A stretch of DNA of 7,745 nt from assembly GCA_019348095.1 (NCBI GenBank), contig JAHWKC010000100.1, positions 1 to 7,745 of the forward strand. The letters run 5' to 3'. This DNA is from Pseudomonadota bacterium (GTDB taxonomy: Bacteria > Pseudomonadota > Gammaproteobacteria > Xanthomonadales > Xanthomonadaceae). This document shows positions 1 to 5,786 of the stretch, piece after piece. Position numbers and translations under genes: made by a program. The notes under the pieces are model-generated. The model made no database searches, had not been told where the DNA came from, and saw nothing but the letters and a program-made list of their open reading frames with translations. Numbering within the stretch: position 1 is the stretch's first letter; each line of letters begins with the position of its first letter.

Positions 1-2
1 TG

Positions 3-260
3 CTGGTGATCGCGCTGGGCTTTGTGATCATGGTGGCCGCCGCGGGGCTGTCTGCCAACAGCAAGATCACCCGGGTCGACATCGATGGACTGCGCCCCGC
101 GGCCGGCCAGCGCAACATCCTGCTCGTGGGGTCGGACAATCGCGACGAGCTGACGCGTCGGCAGCGCCGGCGCCTGAACACCTACGGCGACTCCGAGGGC
201 AACCGCACTGACACCATCCTGCTGCTGTCGATCAAGGGCTCCAACGCGGCGATGCTGTCG
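3..260 (+). CDS. LytR-CpsA-Psr (LCP) family cell-wall ligase, fragment lacking both ends
   Basis: The reading frame is open from the window edge. It encodes a hydrophobic segment (about residues 2-16, VIALGFVIMVAAAGL), a short linker, then NILLVGSDNRDELT and RTDTILLLSI. This is the usual start of an LCP domain: a membrane anchor, the 'LLVGSD-R' strand, and the 'R-DT' motif whose Arg and Asp contribute to pyrophosphate-lipid binding. Family members attach polyprenyl-linked glycopolymers to peptidoglycan outside the membrane, mainly in Gram-positive bacteria. After AAMLS the family normally continues with a 'FPRD' strand; here it reads RSP and stops at 272. The break is therefore abrupt and matches the junction described separately. 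The true start lies upstream of the window. Style and composition suggest an actinobacterium, unlike the genes after 785. The LCP call is fairly secure. Specific substrate and gene name cannot be given. Confidence 0.72.
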
Positions 261-262
261 CG
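246..262. other. Probable chimeric junction 1 (LCP fragment to reverse-strand membrane gene)
   Basis: Up to about 260 the forward frame is a good LCP domain. From about 246 rightward the reverse frame is a good coiled-coil protein (ENQGLRDSIAA). The bases 246-260 (gcggcgatgctgtcg) fit both reading frames, so they look like a short shared segment through which two unrelated molecules were joined. Neither gene continues past this point, and no transposon end or target duplication is visible. The exact breakpoint cannot be placed within the shared segment. Confidence 0.6.
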
Positions 263-535
263 CAGCCCCTGATTCTCCGCCTCCAGCGTTTCGGCCGCGA
301 CGCGCAGGCTGTCGCTCTCGAGCGTTTTGTGCTCTACCTCAGCGACGCGGTCATCCCGCTCGTAGGCCGCCGCGACAGCCACGGCCACGAACAGCGCAGC
401 GAGCACGAAGCCGAGCTCGGCCTCGGTGAAGCCCGTCCCAACGCGTCCGGCGTAGCGGAGCTCCCCCTCGTCCAAGAAGCCCGCCAGCAGCGCGCCGAGC
501 GCGGCGAAGGATGCGATGCGTCGACGGAATAGCAT
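260..535 (-). CDS. Unknown two-helix membrane protein with coiled coil, C-terminus missing
   Basis: I do not recognise this gene. The start at 535 is supported by a strong Shine-Dalgarno run (545-554) about nine bases upstream. The protein starts MLFRRRIASF. It has a first hydrophobic segment at about residues 7-20 (IASFAALGALLAGF), a loop with GELRYAGRVGTGFTEAE, and a second, longer segment at about 41-58 (LGFVLAALFVAVAVAAAY). A charged region from about 59 follows, with regular hydrophobic spacing typical of a coiled coil (VAEVEHKTLESDSLRVAAE, then TLEAEN). About 92 residues are credible; beyond that the frame runs antisense to the LCP fragment and is meaningless. The gene is divergent from the one at 611, which suggests both come from the same source molecule. 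No function is inferred. Confidence 0.5.
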
Positions 536-610
536 GCTGTGCGCTCTCCTCCTCGGTCGGTGCGGCCTGGTGTAGCGGCGCAGCTTAGGGCAGCCTAACG
601 GCTCCGCCAT
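536..610. promoter_or_regulatory. Divergent intergenic gap with small dyad
   Basis: This short gap separates the starts of two divergent genes and must hold promoter signals for both, if both are real. The only structure visible is a perfect 5-bp dyad with a 4-bp spacer, TTAGG-gcag-CCTAA, at 585-598, about 12 bases before the 611 start. It could be an operator half-site pair. No convincing -35/-10 pair was found, and the forward gene has no clear Shine-Dalgarno. Confidence 0.25.
545..554 (-). promoter_or_regulatory. Ribosome binding site of the coiled-coil membrane gene
   Basis: On the reverse strand the segment reads GAGGAGGAGA, nine bases before ATG at 535. It fixes the start inside a longer open frame that runs upstream to 913. 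Confidence 0.6.
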
Positions 611-784
611 ATGACGACCCACCGACTCCTCTGCGCCGCGCTCGCCTGCCTGGCGCTCGCGACGATCTCGCTGACGCTCGCCGACGAGCCGGTCTACGAC
701 GCCTGGGCGTGGCTGGTCTGGGGCCGCGAGCTCACGCAGCTCGAGCTCGACAGCACGAGCGGGCCGGCCTGGAAGCCGCTGCCG
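611..784 (+). CDS. Actinobacterial-type membrane glycosyltransferase-like protein, N-terminal fragment
   Basis: Fifty-eight credible residues begin MTTHRLLCAALACLALATIS, a signal-anchor-like hydrophobic N-terminus. They continue with DEPVYDAWAWLVWGREL and GPAWKPLP at residues 51-58. The combination of an N-terminal helix, 'YD-WAWL-WGRE' and 'G-(S/A)WKPLPV' is one I associate with multi-spanning membrane proteins, often annotated as glycosyltransferase-39-like, in high-GC actinobacteria. That assignment is from memory and tentative. The frame stays open to 1558, but from 785 it is Cys/Ser/Arg-rich nonsense, because it then runs antisense to algC and dut. It is therefore a truncated gene ending at junction 2. 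The start has no obvious Shine-Dalgarno; leaderless translation is possible. Confidence 0.5.
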
Positions 785-787
785 GCC
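768..787. other. Probable chimeric junction 2 (actinobacterial-like gene to xanthomonad algC)
   Basis: Forward, bases 770-784 encode WKPLP at the end of a sensible protein. Reverse, the same bases encode part of a sensible AlgC-type N-terminus (QQLAGSGFQAG). To the left only the forward gene makes sense; to the right only the reverse genes do. A shared segment of roughly 15-18 bases used in both directions is typical of mis-joined reads. No insertion-sequence end is present. Confidence 0.65.
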
Positions 788-1014
788 AGTTGCTGCTCCA
801 GCCGCCGGTGTTCGGCCAGCAGCGCCGAACGCACCGACTGCACGGCCAGGTCGCGCGATTGCTGCAGGTCGCTCCGGCGCACGTCGTCGCGGTGCTGCTG
901 CCAACCGCTCCACGCAAACCAGGCGGCCAGCAGCAGTGCGGCGGCGATCACCACCGGCCGCAGAGGCTTGAGTTGCTCGGCCGAGAACTGTGGCCGCTGG
1001 ATGTCGAGATTCAT
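769..1014 (-). CDS. algC: Membrane-anchored N-terminus of AlgC-type phosphomannomutase/phosphoglucomutase, truncated
   Basis: About 82 residues from MNLDIQRPQF are credible. They form a short cytoplasmic lead, one strong transmembrane helix (about residues 20-37, PVVIAAALLLAAWFAWSG), then a charged helical region from WQQHRDDVRR onward, with QSRDLAVQSVRSALLAEHRR and LEQQL. In xanthomonads the gene after dut encodes a phosphomannomutase/phosphoglucomutase with just this kind of N-terminal membrane and coiled-coil extension. In Pseudomonas the order coaBC-dut-algC also holds. The identification therefore rests on context and extension style; no catalytic phosphoserine loop or sugar-binding motif lies in the window. 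The enzyme interconverts hexose 1- and 6-phosphates for exopolysaccharide and LPS precursors. A modest AGGGG-type ribosome site precedes ATG 1014, and 55 bases separate it from dut. The rest is lost at junction 2. Confidence 0.55.
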
Positions 1015-1069
1015 GCTTCGCCCCTGGATGGCTGCCCGCGATCAGCCGGCATGGTCACACGCCCGCCGC

Positions 1070-1528
1070 TCAGCGAACGCCGGTATGGCCGAAGCCACCG
1101 GCTCCGCGCGCGCTGGTTTCGAACTCATCGACCACATGCAACGTCGCCCGCACGATCGGCAGGACGACGAGCTGGGCGATGCGATCTCCCGGCTGCATCG
1201 TAAAAGCCTGCCCGCTGCGATTCCACACGCTGATCATCAGCGGCCCCTGGTAGTCGGCATCGATCAGGCCGGTACCGTTGCCCAGCACGATGCCGTGTTT
1301 GTGGCCCAGTCCCGAGCGCGGCAGGATCACCGCGCACAGTCCCGGATCGCCCAGGTGCATCGCCAGGCCCGAGGGTACCAGCGCGGTATCGCCCGGCTGC
1401 AGGGTCAGCTCGGCGTCGAGCGCCGCCCGCAGGTCGAGCCCGGCGCTGGCCTGCGTCGCGTAGGCCGGCAGCGGCCACTGGTCGCCGAAGCGCGCATCGA
1501 GGATTTTCAGTTCGAGGGTGTGGTGCAT
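1070..1528 (-). CDS. dut: Deoxyuridine 5'-triphosphate nucleotidohydrolase (dUTPase)
   Basis: This homotrimeric cytoplasmic enzyme hydrolyses dUTP to dUMP and pyrophosphate, keeping uracil out of DNA and supplying thymidylate synthase. At 152 residues it has the normal length, and all five trimeric-dUTPase motifs are present in order: AGLDLRA (29-35), [11 protein letters not shown] (70-80), [15 protein letters not shown] (83-97, catalytic Asp90), [10 protein letters not shown] (113-122) and the C-terminal lid [10 protein letters not shown] (141-150). It aligns closely with the E. coli protein from memory, including [16 protein letters not shown]. The open frame extends upstream to 1642, but ATG 1528 ([10 protein letters not shown]) is chosen: it matches the family start and has AAGGA about eight bases upstream, whereas the extension is repeat sequence. 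It lies between coaB and algC on the same strand. The 250-base repeat-bearing gap before it may carry its own promoter or attenuate readthrough. Confidence 0.97.
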   Translation of the reverse strand: MHHTLELKILDARFGDQWPLPAYATQASAGLDLRAALDAELTLQPGDTALVPSGLAMHLGDPGLCAVILPRSGLGHKHGIVLGNGTGLIDADYQGPLMISVWNRSGQAFTMQPGDRIAQLVVLPIVRATLHVVDEFETSARGAGGFGHTGVR

Positions 1529-1556
1529 CGGGCGTTCCTTGTGCGCGATTTTTTTT

Positions 1557-1590
1557 GACGCGGATTTACGCGGATGGACACGGATAGAGC
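1557..1590 (+). repeat. 10-bp-phased CGGAT repeat, left copy
   Basis: CGGAT recurs at 1561, 1571 and 1581, exactly one helical turn apart, in the pattern GACGCGGATTTACGCGGATG followed by GACACGGATAGAGC. This is the widespread intergenic repeat seen in many proteobacteria as stacked 'ATCCGCG' units (recognised from memory). It lies 29 bases upstream of the dut start. Confidence 0.7.
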
Positions 1591-1697
1591 TTTTTGGATT
1601 TTCTTTTCGGGACCCCGGCAATCCGTCATCGGCGCAACTCATGTTTTATTCGGCGAAGCCAGAGCCAGCTTCGACCAGACGACGTCCCGCCTCTGGA

Positions 1698-1715
1698 TTC
1701 CCGCCTGCGCGGGAA
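1698..1715. repeat. REP-like hairpin TTCCCGC-CTGC-GCGGGAA
   Basis: A perfect 7-bp stem with a 4-base loop sits within the context CTGGATTCCCGCCTGCGCGG. This is a very common dispersed palindrome in proteobacterial intergenic regions. It could act as an mRNA end-stabiliser or weak terminator for transcripts leaving coaB. Confidence 0.65.
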
Positions 1716-1764
1716 AACAGCGCAACAGCAGCATTGGCGCTTCTCGTTGATTGAACCCGCCTTC

Positions 1765-1799
1765 GCTCTTATCCGTGCCTATCCGCGTTGATCCGCGTC
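1765..1799 (-). repeat. 10-bp-phased CGGAT repeat, right inverted copy, overlapping the coaB 3' end
   Basis: ATCCG occurs at 1771, 1781 and 1791, again at exact 10-base spacing and inverted relative to the left copy. The coaB stop codon TAG (1781-1779) and the codons for its last six residues (DADQRG) lie inside this copy. Confidence 0.7.
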
Positions 1800-2513
1800 G
1801 CGGATTTGATCCTGGGCCGCGATCAATCGCGCAGCGATCACGTCGAGCAGCGCCTCGGCCAGCTGCGTCTTCGGCGACGGCCCGAGTGCGCACTCGCCAT
1901 CGCGCCAGTAGATCGACAGGGCGTTGTCGTCGGCCTCGAAGCCGCTGCCCGCCACGCCGACCCGGTTGGCCGCGATCAGGTCGAGCCGCTTGTTGACCAG
2001 CTTGCCGCGCGCATAGCCCTCGACGTTGTCGGTCTCGGCGGCAAAACCCACCACCAGCCGCGGGCGCTGCGCATGCATCGCGACCTCCGCCAGGATGTCG
2101 GGCGTGCGCACCAGCTCCAGGGTGAACGTGTTCTGGCCCGGCTGCTTCTTGATCTTGCCGCAGGCGACCTGGCGCGGGGTGTAGTCGGCCACCGCCGCTG
2201 CACCGATATAGACGTCCAGCGGCCGTGCCGCGGTCACCTCGGCGAGCACCGCTGCATGCATCTGCGCCGCCGAGCGCACATCGATCCGGGTGACGCCCGA
2301 CGGGCCCGGCAATGCCACCGGACCGGCCACCAGCACCACCTCGGCGCCGCGGCGCGCGGCCACATCGGCGATCGCAAACCCCATCTTGCCGCTGCTGCGG
2401 TTGCCGATGAACCGCACCGGATCGATGTCCTCGAAGGTCGGGCCGGCGCTGACCAGCACACGCCGGCCGGGCCAGACCGAATGGAGCCCGGCCGGTGGTG
2501 CATCCACGCTCAC
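1779..2513 (-). CDS. coaB: Phosphopantothenate-cysteine ligase (CoaB), encoded as a separate ORF
   Basis: This enzyme activates 4'-phosphopantothenate with CTP and joins it to cysteine, the second step of CoA synthesis from pantothenate. At 244 residues it has the size of the CoaB half of the usual fused CoaBC. Visible motifs are [13 protein letters not shown] and NRSSGKMG (22-45), the nucleotide-binding opening; GAAAVADY (104-111), the conserved Asn/Asp-type active-site strand; IKKQ (121-124); VGFAAET (155-161); and [15 protein letters not shown] (171-185), which contains the catalytic-lysine region. In most proteobacteria this domain is fused after CoaC. Here it lies in the -1 frame and can start at GTG 2513, which overlaps the coaC stop as GTGA; GGAG (2522-2525) sits eight bases upstream. 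GTG 2507 is an alternative start. Translational coupling is the likely mode. The final six residues come from an inserted repeat. A frameshifted fused coaBC remains possible. Confidence 0.9.
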   Translation of the reverse strand: MSVDAPPAGLHSVWPGRRVLVSAGPTFEDIDPVRFIGNRSSGKMGFAIADVAARRGAEVVLVAGPVALPGPSGVTRIDVRSAAQMHAAVLAEVTAARPLDVYIGAAAVADYTPRQVACGKIKKQPGQNTFTLELVRTPDILAEVAMHAQRPRLVVGFAAETDNVEGYARGKLVNKRLDLIAANRVGVAGSGFEADDNALSIYWRDGECALGPSPKTQLAEALLDVIAARLIAAQDQIRDADQRG

Positions 2514-3070
2514 GCGGCCGGCTCCGCCAGCGCGGCGATCAGCGCGTCCGGCTCCAGCAGGCGCCCTTCGCCGACTTCCCCGCAGGCCTGGCCGCCCGAC
2601 GCCGGGCCGAGTACCGCGATGCCGCGCACACGCAGGGTCTCGATGTTGGCCCGGGTCGCCGGATTGGCCCACATCAGCCGGTTCATCGCCGGTGCGACCG
2701 CGACCGGTGCGTCGGTCGCCAGGCACAAGGTGCTGACCAGGTCGTCGGCCAGGCCGTGGGCGAGCTTGGCGAGGGTGTTGGCGCTGGCCGGCGCGACCAG
2801 GATGCGTTGTGGCCAGCGCGCCAGCTCGATATGCCCCATCGCCGCCTCGGCAGCCTCGTCCCACAGCGAATCGCGCACCGGGTGTCCCGACAGCGCCTGG
2901 AAGGTGGCCGCACCGACGAAGCGACCGGCGTTCTCGGTCATCGCCACCCGCACCTCGGCCCCGGCATCGCGCAGGCGGCGCACCAGCTCGGCCGCCTTGT
3001 ACGCGGCGATCCCGCCACACACGCACAGCAGCACCCGTGTGCCTGGCAGCGAAAGGCTCGGCTCGGCCAT
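2510..3070 (-). CDS. coaC: Phosphopantothenoylcysteine decarboxylase (CoaC), encoded as a separate ORF
   Basis: This is an FMN-dependent flavoprotein of the HFCD family that decarboxylates phosphopantothenoylcysteine to 4'-phosphopantetheine. The 186 residues match the N-terminal half of E. coli CoaBC with a constant offset of about five. [20 protein letters not shown] (14-33) is the FMN-binding opening. The catalytic His is His80 in MGHIELARW, the conserved Asn is Asn130 in PAMN, and the active-site Cys is Cys163 in [15 protein letters not shown] (156-170). These correspond to His75, Asn125 and Cys158 in E. coli as I remember them. The start at 3070 has no strong ribosome site. The protein ends ALAEPAA at a TGA that overlaps the GTG of coaB. 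Normally the chain would continue through a short linker into CoaB. The pair is divergent from radC, as in many gammaproteobacteria. Confidence 0.92.
   Translation of the reverse strand: MAEPSLSLPGTRVLLCVCGGIAAYKAAELVRRLRDAGAEVRVAMTENAGRFVGAATFQALSGHPVRDSLWDEAAEAAMGHIELARWPQRILVAPASANTLAKLAHGLADDLVSTLCLATDAPVAVAPAMNRLMWANPATRANIETLRVRGIAVLGPASGGQACGEVGEGRLLEPDALIAALAEPAA
2511..2525 (-). promoter_or_regulatory. Translation-coupling site at the coaC/coaB overlap
   Basis: Reading the reverse strand, GGAG (2525-2522) is followed by eight bases and then GTGA, in which GTG starts coaB and TGA stops coaC. This is the standard geometry for termination-reinitiation. It supports two coupled genes over a sequencing error, though GC-rich coding sequence can produce GGAG by chance. 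Confidence 0.5.
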
Positions 3071-3228
3071 CGGTGAAGAAAATCCCTACCTGCAGATCGG
3101 CCGTTAGCTTACCCGATGGCACGGGGGCGGCCGATGCAGCGACCGGCGCGGCGGCACTACGGTGTCGACCCTGTTTGCAGGTTTCCGTTGTCCGATCTCT
3201 GACCTTCCTCCGTCCCTGGCTTTTCAAC
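3071..3228. promoter_or_regulatory. Divergent coaC-radC promoter region with an interrupted 12-bp dyad
   Basis: This 158-base gap must contain promoters for both directions. I could not assign convincing -35/-10 pairs. The notable structure is an inverted repeat: CTGCAGATCGGCCG (3090-3103) and CGGCCGATGCAG (3128-3139) pair over 12 bp, apart from a 2-base insertion in the left arm and a 24-base spacer. It lies 20-70 bases upstream of coaC, so it could be an operator or a leader hairpin in the coaC transcript. Confidence 0.35.
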
Positions 3229-3903
3229 ATGCACATCCGCGACTGGCCGGCCGCCGAACGCCCCCGTGAAAAACTGCTGGCGCGCGGCGCCGGCGCACTG
3301 TCGGATGCCGAACTGCTGGCGATCTTCCTCGGCTCGGGCCTGCGCGGACGCGACGCGGTCGGCACCGCGCGCGAGCTGCTCGCCGGCCACGGGCCGCTGC
3401 GGCGACTGCTGGAATGCACCCCGGCCGAATTGGCCAAGCTGCCCGGCCTCGGCCCGGCCCGGGTCTGCCAGCTGGCCGCCGCATTGGAGCTGGGCCAGCG
3501 CCATCTGTCGGCGGACCTGGAGCGCGGCGCCGCGCTGAGCGATCCGCAGGCCGCCGGCCGCTACTTCGCCCAGCGCCTGCGCGGGCTGCCGCACGAGGTG
3601 TTCGCCGCGCTCTTCCTGGACACCCGGCATCGCGCGATCGCGTTCGAGGAGTTGTTCCGCGGCACCCTGGACGGCGCGGAAGTGCATCCGCGCGAAGTGG
3701 TGCGGCGCGCGTTGGCGCTGAACGCGGCCGCGGTGATCGTCGGCCACAACCATCCCAGCGGAAACCCGGAGCCGAGCGCGGCCGACCGTGCGGTCACCGC
3801 ACGCCTGAAACAGTCGCTGGCCCTGGTCGATGTGCGCCTGCTCGACCATTTCGTGATCGCCGACGGCCCGCCGGTCTCGCTGGCCGCGCGGGGCTGGATG
3901 TAG
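3229..3903 (+). CDS. radC: RadC family JAB/MPN-domain protein
   Basis: RadC proteins were named from a supposed DNA-repair phenotype in E. coli that was later traced elsewhere; the biochemical role is still unclear. At 224 residues it is typical. An N-terminal lead [17 protein letters not shown] is shared with Xanthomonas RadC and supports this start. A helix-hairpin-helix-like segment [12 protein letters not shown] (71-82) follows. The C-terminal JAB/MPN metalloprotease-like domain has [10 protein letters not shown] (128-137) and the JAMM metal motif [15 protein letters not shown] (172-186), with His173, His175 and Asp186 intact. The upstream glutamate is probably among Glu140/Glu141. The full metal site suggests a catalytically competent fold. 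No good Shine-Dalgarno precedes ATG 3229, yet an in-frame upstream extension has no family resemblance. The gene is followed by a REP pair that could terminate or stabilise its transcript. Confidence 0.95.
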   Translation: MHIRDWPAAERPREKLLARGAGALSDAELLAIFLGSGLRGRDAVGTARELLAGHGPLRRLLECTPAELAKLPGLGPARVCQLAAALELGQRHLSADLERGAALSDPQAAGRYFAQRLRGLPHEVFAALFLDTRHRAIAFEELFRGTLDGAEVHPREVVRRALALNAAAVIVGHNHPSGNPEPSAADRAVTARLKQSLALVDVRLLDHFVIADGPPVSLAARGWM

Positions 3904-3917
3904 CTCCACATGCCCCC

Positions 3918-3996
3918 TGTAGGAGCAGCTTCAGCCGAGATCGGACATCCCGACTGCGGGCCCGGACACCCGATCGCGGCTGAAGCCGCTCCTGCA
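3918..3996. repeat. REP-type inverted pair (GTAGGAGC...GCTCCTGCA) between radC and argS
   Basis: The left arm 3918-3944 (TGTAGGAGCAGCTTCAGCCG and on to GATCGG) and right arm 3970-3996 (ending GGCTGAAGCCGCTCCTGCA) are inverse complements with three mismatches. The 25-base spacer contains a small CCCG-ACTG-CGGG stem. This matches the GTAGGAGCGGCTTCAGCCGCGA family common in Pseudomonas and xanthomonads (recognised from memory). Two REPs in this inverted arrangement form a REPIN, mobilised in trans by RAYT transposases; none is present here. A transcript would fold into a long hairpin and likely end or protect the radC message. Confidence 0.85.
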
Positions 3997-4019
3997 ACAG
4001 CAAGCGGGCCGCGTACAAT
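3992..4019 (+). promoter_or_regulatory. Probable argS promoter
   Basis: TACAAT (4014-4019) matches five of six bases of the sigma-70 -10 box. A weak -35-like CTGCAA (3992-3997) lies 16 bases upstream, inside the end of the REP right arm. Transcription would begin near 4026, giving an argS leader of about 25 bases. The -10 is convincing; the -35 is poor. Confidence 0.5.
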
Positions 4020-4049
4020 GCGCGGTTCCGCAATATTCCTCAGAACCTT

Positions 4050-5738
4050 GTGAAAGACACCCTCCGCGCGCTCGTCGTGCAGGCCATCGATGCATTGCGG
4101 GCCGCCGGCATCCTCCCGGGCGACCTGGCGATCCCCGACTTCGTGATCGAGCGGCCCAAGGCCCGCGGTCTGGGGGATTTCTCGACCAACGCGGCAATGC
4201 TGCTGGCCAAGCCGGCGCGCAGCAATCCGCGCGCGATCGCGCAGGCGCTGGTCAAGGCGCTGCCGGCCAGTGCGGAGATTGCGCGCGTCGAGATCGCCGG
4301 GCCCGGGTTCGTCAACTTCCATATCGACGAGGCCGCCTGGCGGCGCCAGATCGGCAATGTCCTCGCGCAGGGCGAGGGCTACGGGCGCAACCAGTCCGGC
4401 CAGGGCCACCGCGCCGGGGTCGAATACATCTCGGCCAACCCGACCGGGCCGCTGCACGTCGGCCACGGGCGTGCCGCGGTGATCGGCGACTGCATCGCGC
4501 GCGTGCTCCAGGCCAACGGCTGGGACGTGGCGCGCGAGTACTACTACAACGACGCCGGCGCGCAGATCAACAACCTTGCCATCTCGGTGCAGGCGCGCGC
4601 GCAGGGCCGCACCCCCGAGGATGCCGACTGGCCCGAGGACGGCTACCGCGGCGACTACATCAGCGAAGTCGCGCGTGCCTACCTGGACGGGGCCAGCGTC
4701 GAGGCCGACGGCCACACCATCACCGCCGCCGGCGACACCGATGACCTCGACGCCATCCGCCGCTTCGCCGTGGCCTGGCTGCGCCGCGAGCAGAACGACG
4801 ACCTCGCCGCCTACGGGGTCGCGTTCGACGTGTATTTCCTGGAGTCCTCGCTGTACACCGACGGCAAGGTCGAGGAGACCGTGCGCGAGCTGGTGGCGCA
4901 CGGCCACACCTTCGAGGAAGGCGGCGCGCTGTGGCTGCGCAGCACCGATTTCGGCGACGACAAGGACCGCGTGATGCGCAAGTCCGACGGCAGCTACACC
5001 TACTTCGTGCCGGATGTCGCCTACCACCTGTCCAAATGGCAGCGCGGCTACGAGCGCGCGATCACCGAACTGGGCGCCGACCACCACGGCAGCCTGGCCC
5101 GCGTGCGCGCCGGACTGCAGGCGCTCGATGCCGGCATCCCGCAGGGATGGCCGGAGTACGTGCTGCACCAGATGGTCACGGTGATGCGCGGCGGCCAGGA
5201 AGTGAAGCTATCCAAGCGCGCCGGCAGCTACCTGACCCTGCGCGACCTGGTCGATGAGGCCGGGCGCGATGCCACGCGATGGTTCCTGGTCGCGCGCAAG
5301 CCCGATTCGCAGCTGACCTTCGACATCGACCTGGCGCGCAGCCAGTCGCTGGACAACCCGGTCTACTACGTGCAGGTCGCGCACGCGCGCATGTGCGGCC
5401 TGATGCGGCAGATGGATGAACGCGGCCTGGTCTTCGACCGCGACCACGGCCTGGCCCAGCGGCTCGACCTGGATGACGCCGCAGCGCATGAACTGGTGGT
5501 CACCCTGCTGCGCTACCCGGACGTGGTCGCCGCGGCCGGCGAGCACCTGGAGCCGCACCAGGTCGCGGCATTCCTGCTGGAACTGGCGCAGAACTTCCAG
5601 ACCTATTACAACGACCACCAGTTCCTGGTCGAGGACGCCGCCACCCGCGATGGGCGACTGGTGCTGGCGATGGCGACCCGCCAGGTGCTCGCCAACGGTC
5701 TGGAACTACTGGGCGTTAGCGCCCCCGAGGTGATGTGA
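4050..5738 (+). CDS. argS: Arginyl-tRNA synthetase
   Basis: This class Ia synthetase charges tRNA-Arg with arginine in the cytoplasm, using ATP and requiring bound tRNA for activation. The 562-residue length equals that of Xanthomonas ArgS as I remember it. The N-terminal additional domain covers about residues 1-90 and includes [18 protein letters not shown] and [10 protein letters not shown]. The catalytic Rossmann core carries [15 protein letters not shown] with HVGH at 136-139, [24 protein letters not shown], and the KMSK-equivalent KLSK at 386-389. The C-terminal helical DALR-type anticodon domain ends [14 protein letters not shown]. The start is GTG at 4050, since MKDTLRALV aligns with the family and no nearby ATG does; it lacks an obvious Shine-Dalgarno, which may set a modest level. 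A -10 element lies at 4014-4019. The SPOR gene follows after 175 bases in the same direction, an order I also associate with Xanthomonas. Confidence 0.98.
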   Translation: MKDTLRALVVQAIDALRAAGILPGDLAIPDFVIERPKARGLGDFSTNAAMLLAKPARSNPRAIAQALVKALPASAEIARVEIAGPGFVNFHIDEAAWRRQIGNVLAQGEGYGRNQSGQGHRAGVEYISANPTGPLHVGHGRAAVIGDCIARVLQANGWDVAREYYYNDAGAQINNLAISVQARAQGRTPEDADWPEDGYRGDYISEVARAYLDGASVEADGHTITAAGDTDDLDAIRRFAVAWLRREQNDDLAAYGVAFDVYFLESSLYTDGKVEETVRELVAHGHTFEEGGALWLRSTDFGDDKDRVMRKSDGSYTYFVPDVAYHLSKWQRGYERAITELGADHHGSLARVRAGLQALDAGIPQGWPEYVLHQMVTVMRGGQEVKLSKRAGSYLTLRDLVDEAGRDATRWFLVARKPDSQLTFDIDLARSQSLDNPVYYVQVAHARMCGLMRQMDERGLVFDRDHGLAQRLDLDDAAAHELVVTLLRYPDVVAAAGEHLEPHQVAAFLLELAQNFQTYYNDHQFLVEDAATRDGRLVLAMATRQVLANGLELLGVSAPEVM

Positions 5739-5786
5739 GCGCTTGCCTCGCCATCTGCAGGACCCGCGTTGCGGACAACCCTTCGG

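Larger units (their letters stand above)
1557..1799. repeat. Intergenic interval bounded by imperfect 35-bp inverted repeats (possible MITE-like or paired-repeat element)
   Basis: The gap between coaB and dut is flanked by two inverted copies of one repeat, 1557-1590 and 1765-1799, matching at about 30 of 35 aligned positions. The 174 bases between them hold no gene. They include a T-rich start (1591-1610), a REP-like hairpin at 1698-1715, and otherwise unremarkable sequence. An 8-T run precedes the left copy (1549-1556). The interval could be a non-autonomous element or two independent insertions of a dispersed repeat. No target-site duplication could be confirmed. Confidence 0.5.

Noticed and set aside
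585..598. TTAGG/CCTAA dyad as an iron-regulator (DtxR/IdeR) box
   Set aside because: Spacing and flanks do not match the 19-bp DtxR-type consensus; kept only as an unassigned small dyad.
1..785. A horizontally acquired island or novel surface-polysaccharide system at the left edge
   Set aside because: The pieces are broken at short shared segments, have no mobility genes, and include no complete gene; a mis-join explains them better.
785..1558. Continuation of the 611 forward frame into a 315-residue protein
   Set aside because: After residue 58 the sequence is antisense to algC and dut and loses all membrane-protein character, so the long protein is a chimera artefact.
2511..2525. Programmed -1 ribosomal frameshift joining CoaC and CoaB
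   Set aside because: The frame relation is -1, but no slippery heptamer or downstream structure is evident before the TGA; reinitiation at GTG is simpler.
1788..3107. 439-residue forward open frame opposite coaC and coaB
   Set aside because: Antisense shadow of the two catalytic-motif-bearing genes; His/Arg-rich composition is typical of such shadows.
3561..5168. 535-residue reverse open frame across radC and argS
   Set aside because: It is antisense to two well-conserved genes; its Val/Ala/Gly/Arg-rich sequence has no domain and arises from GC-rich third-position bias.
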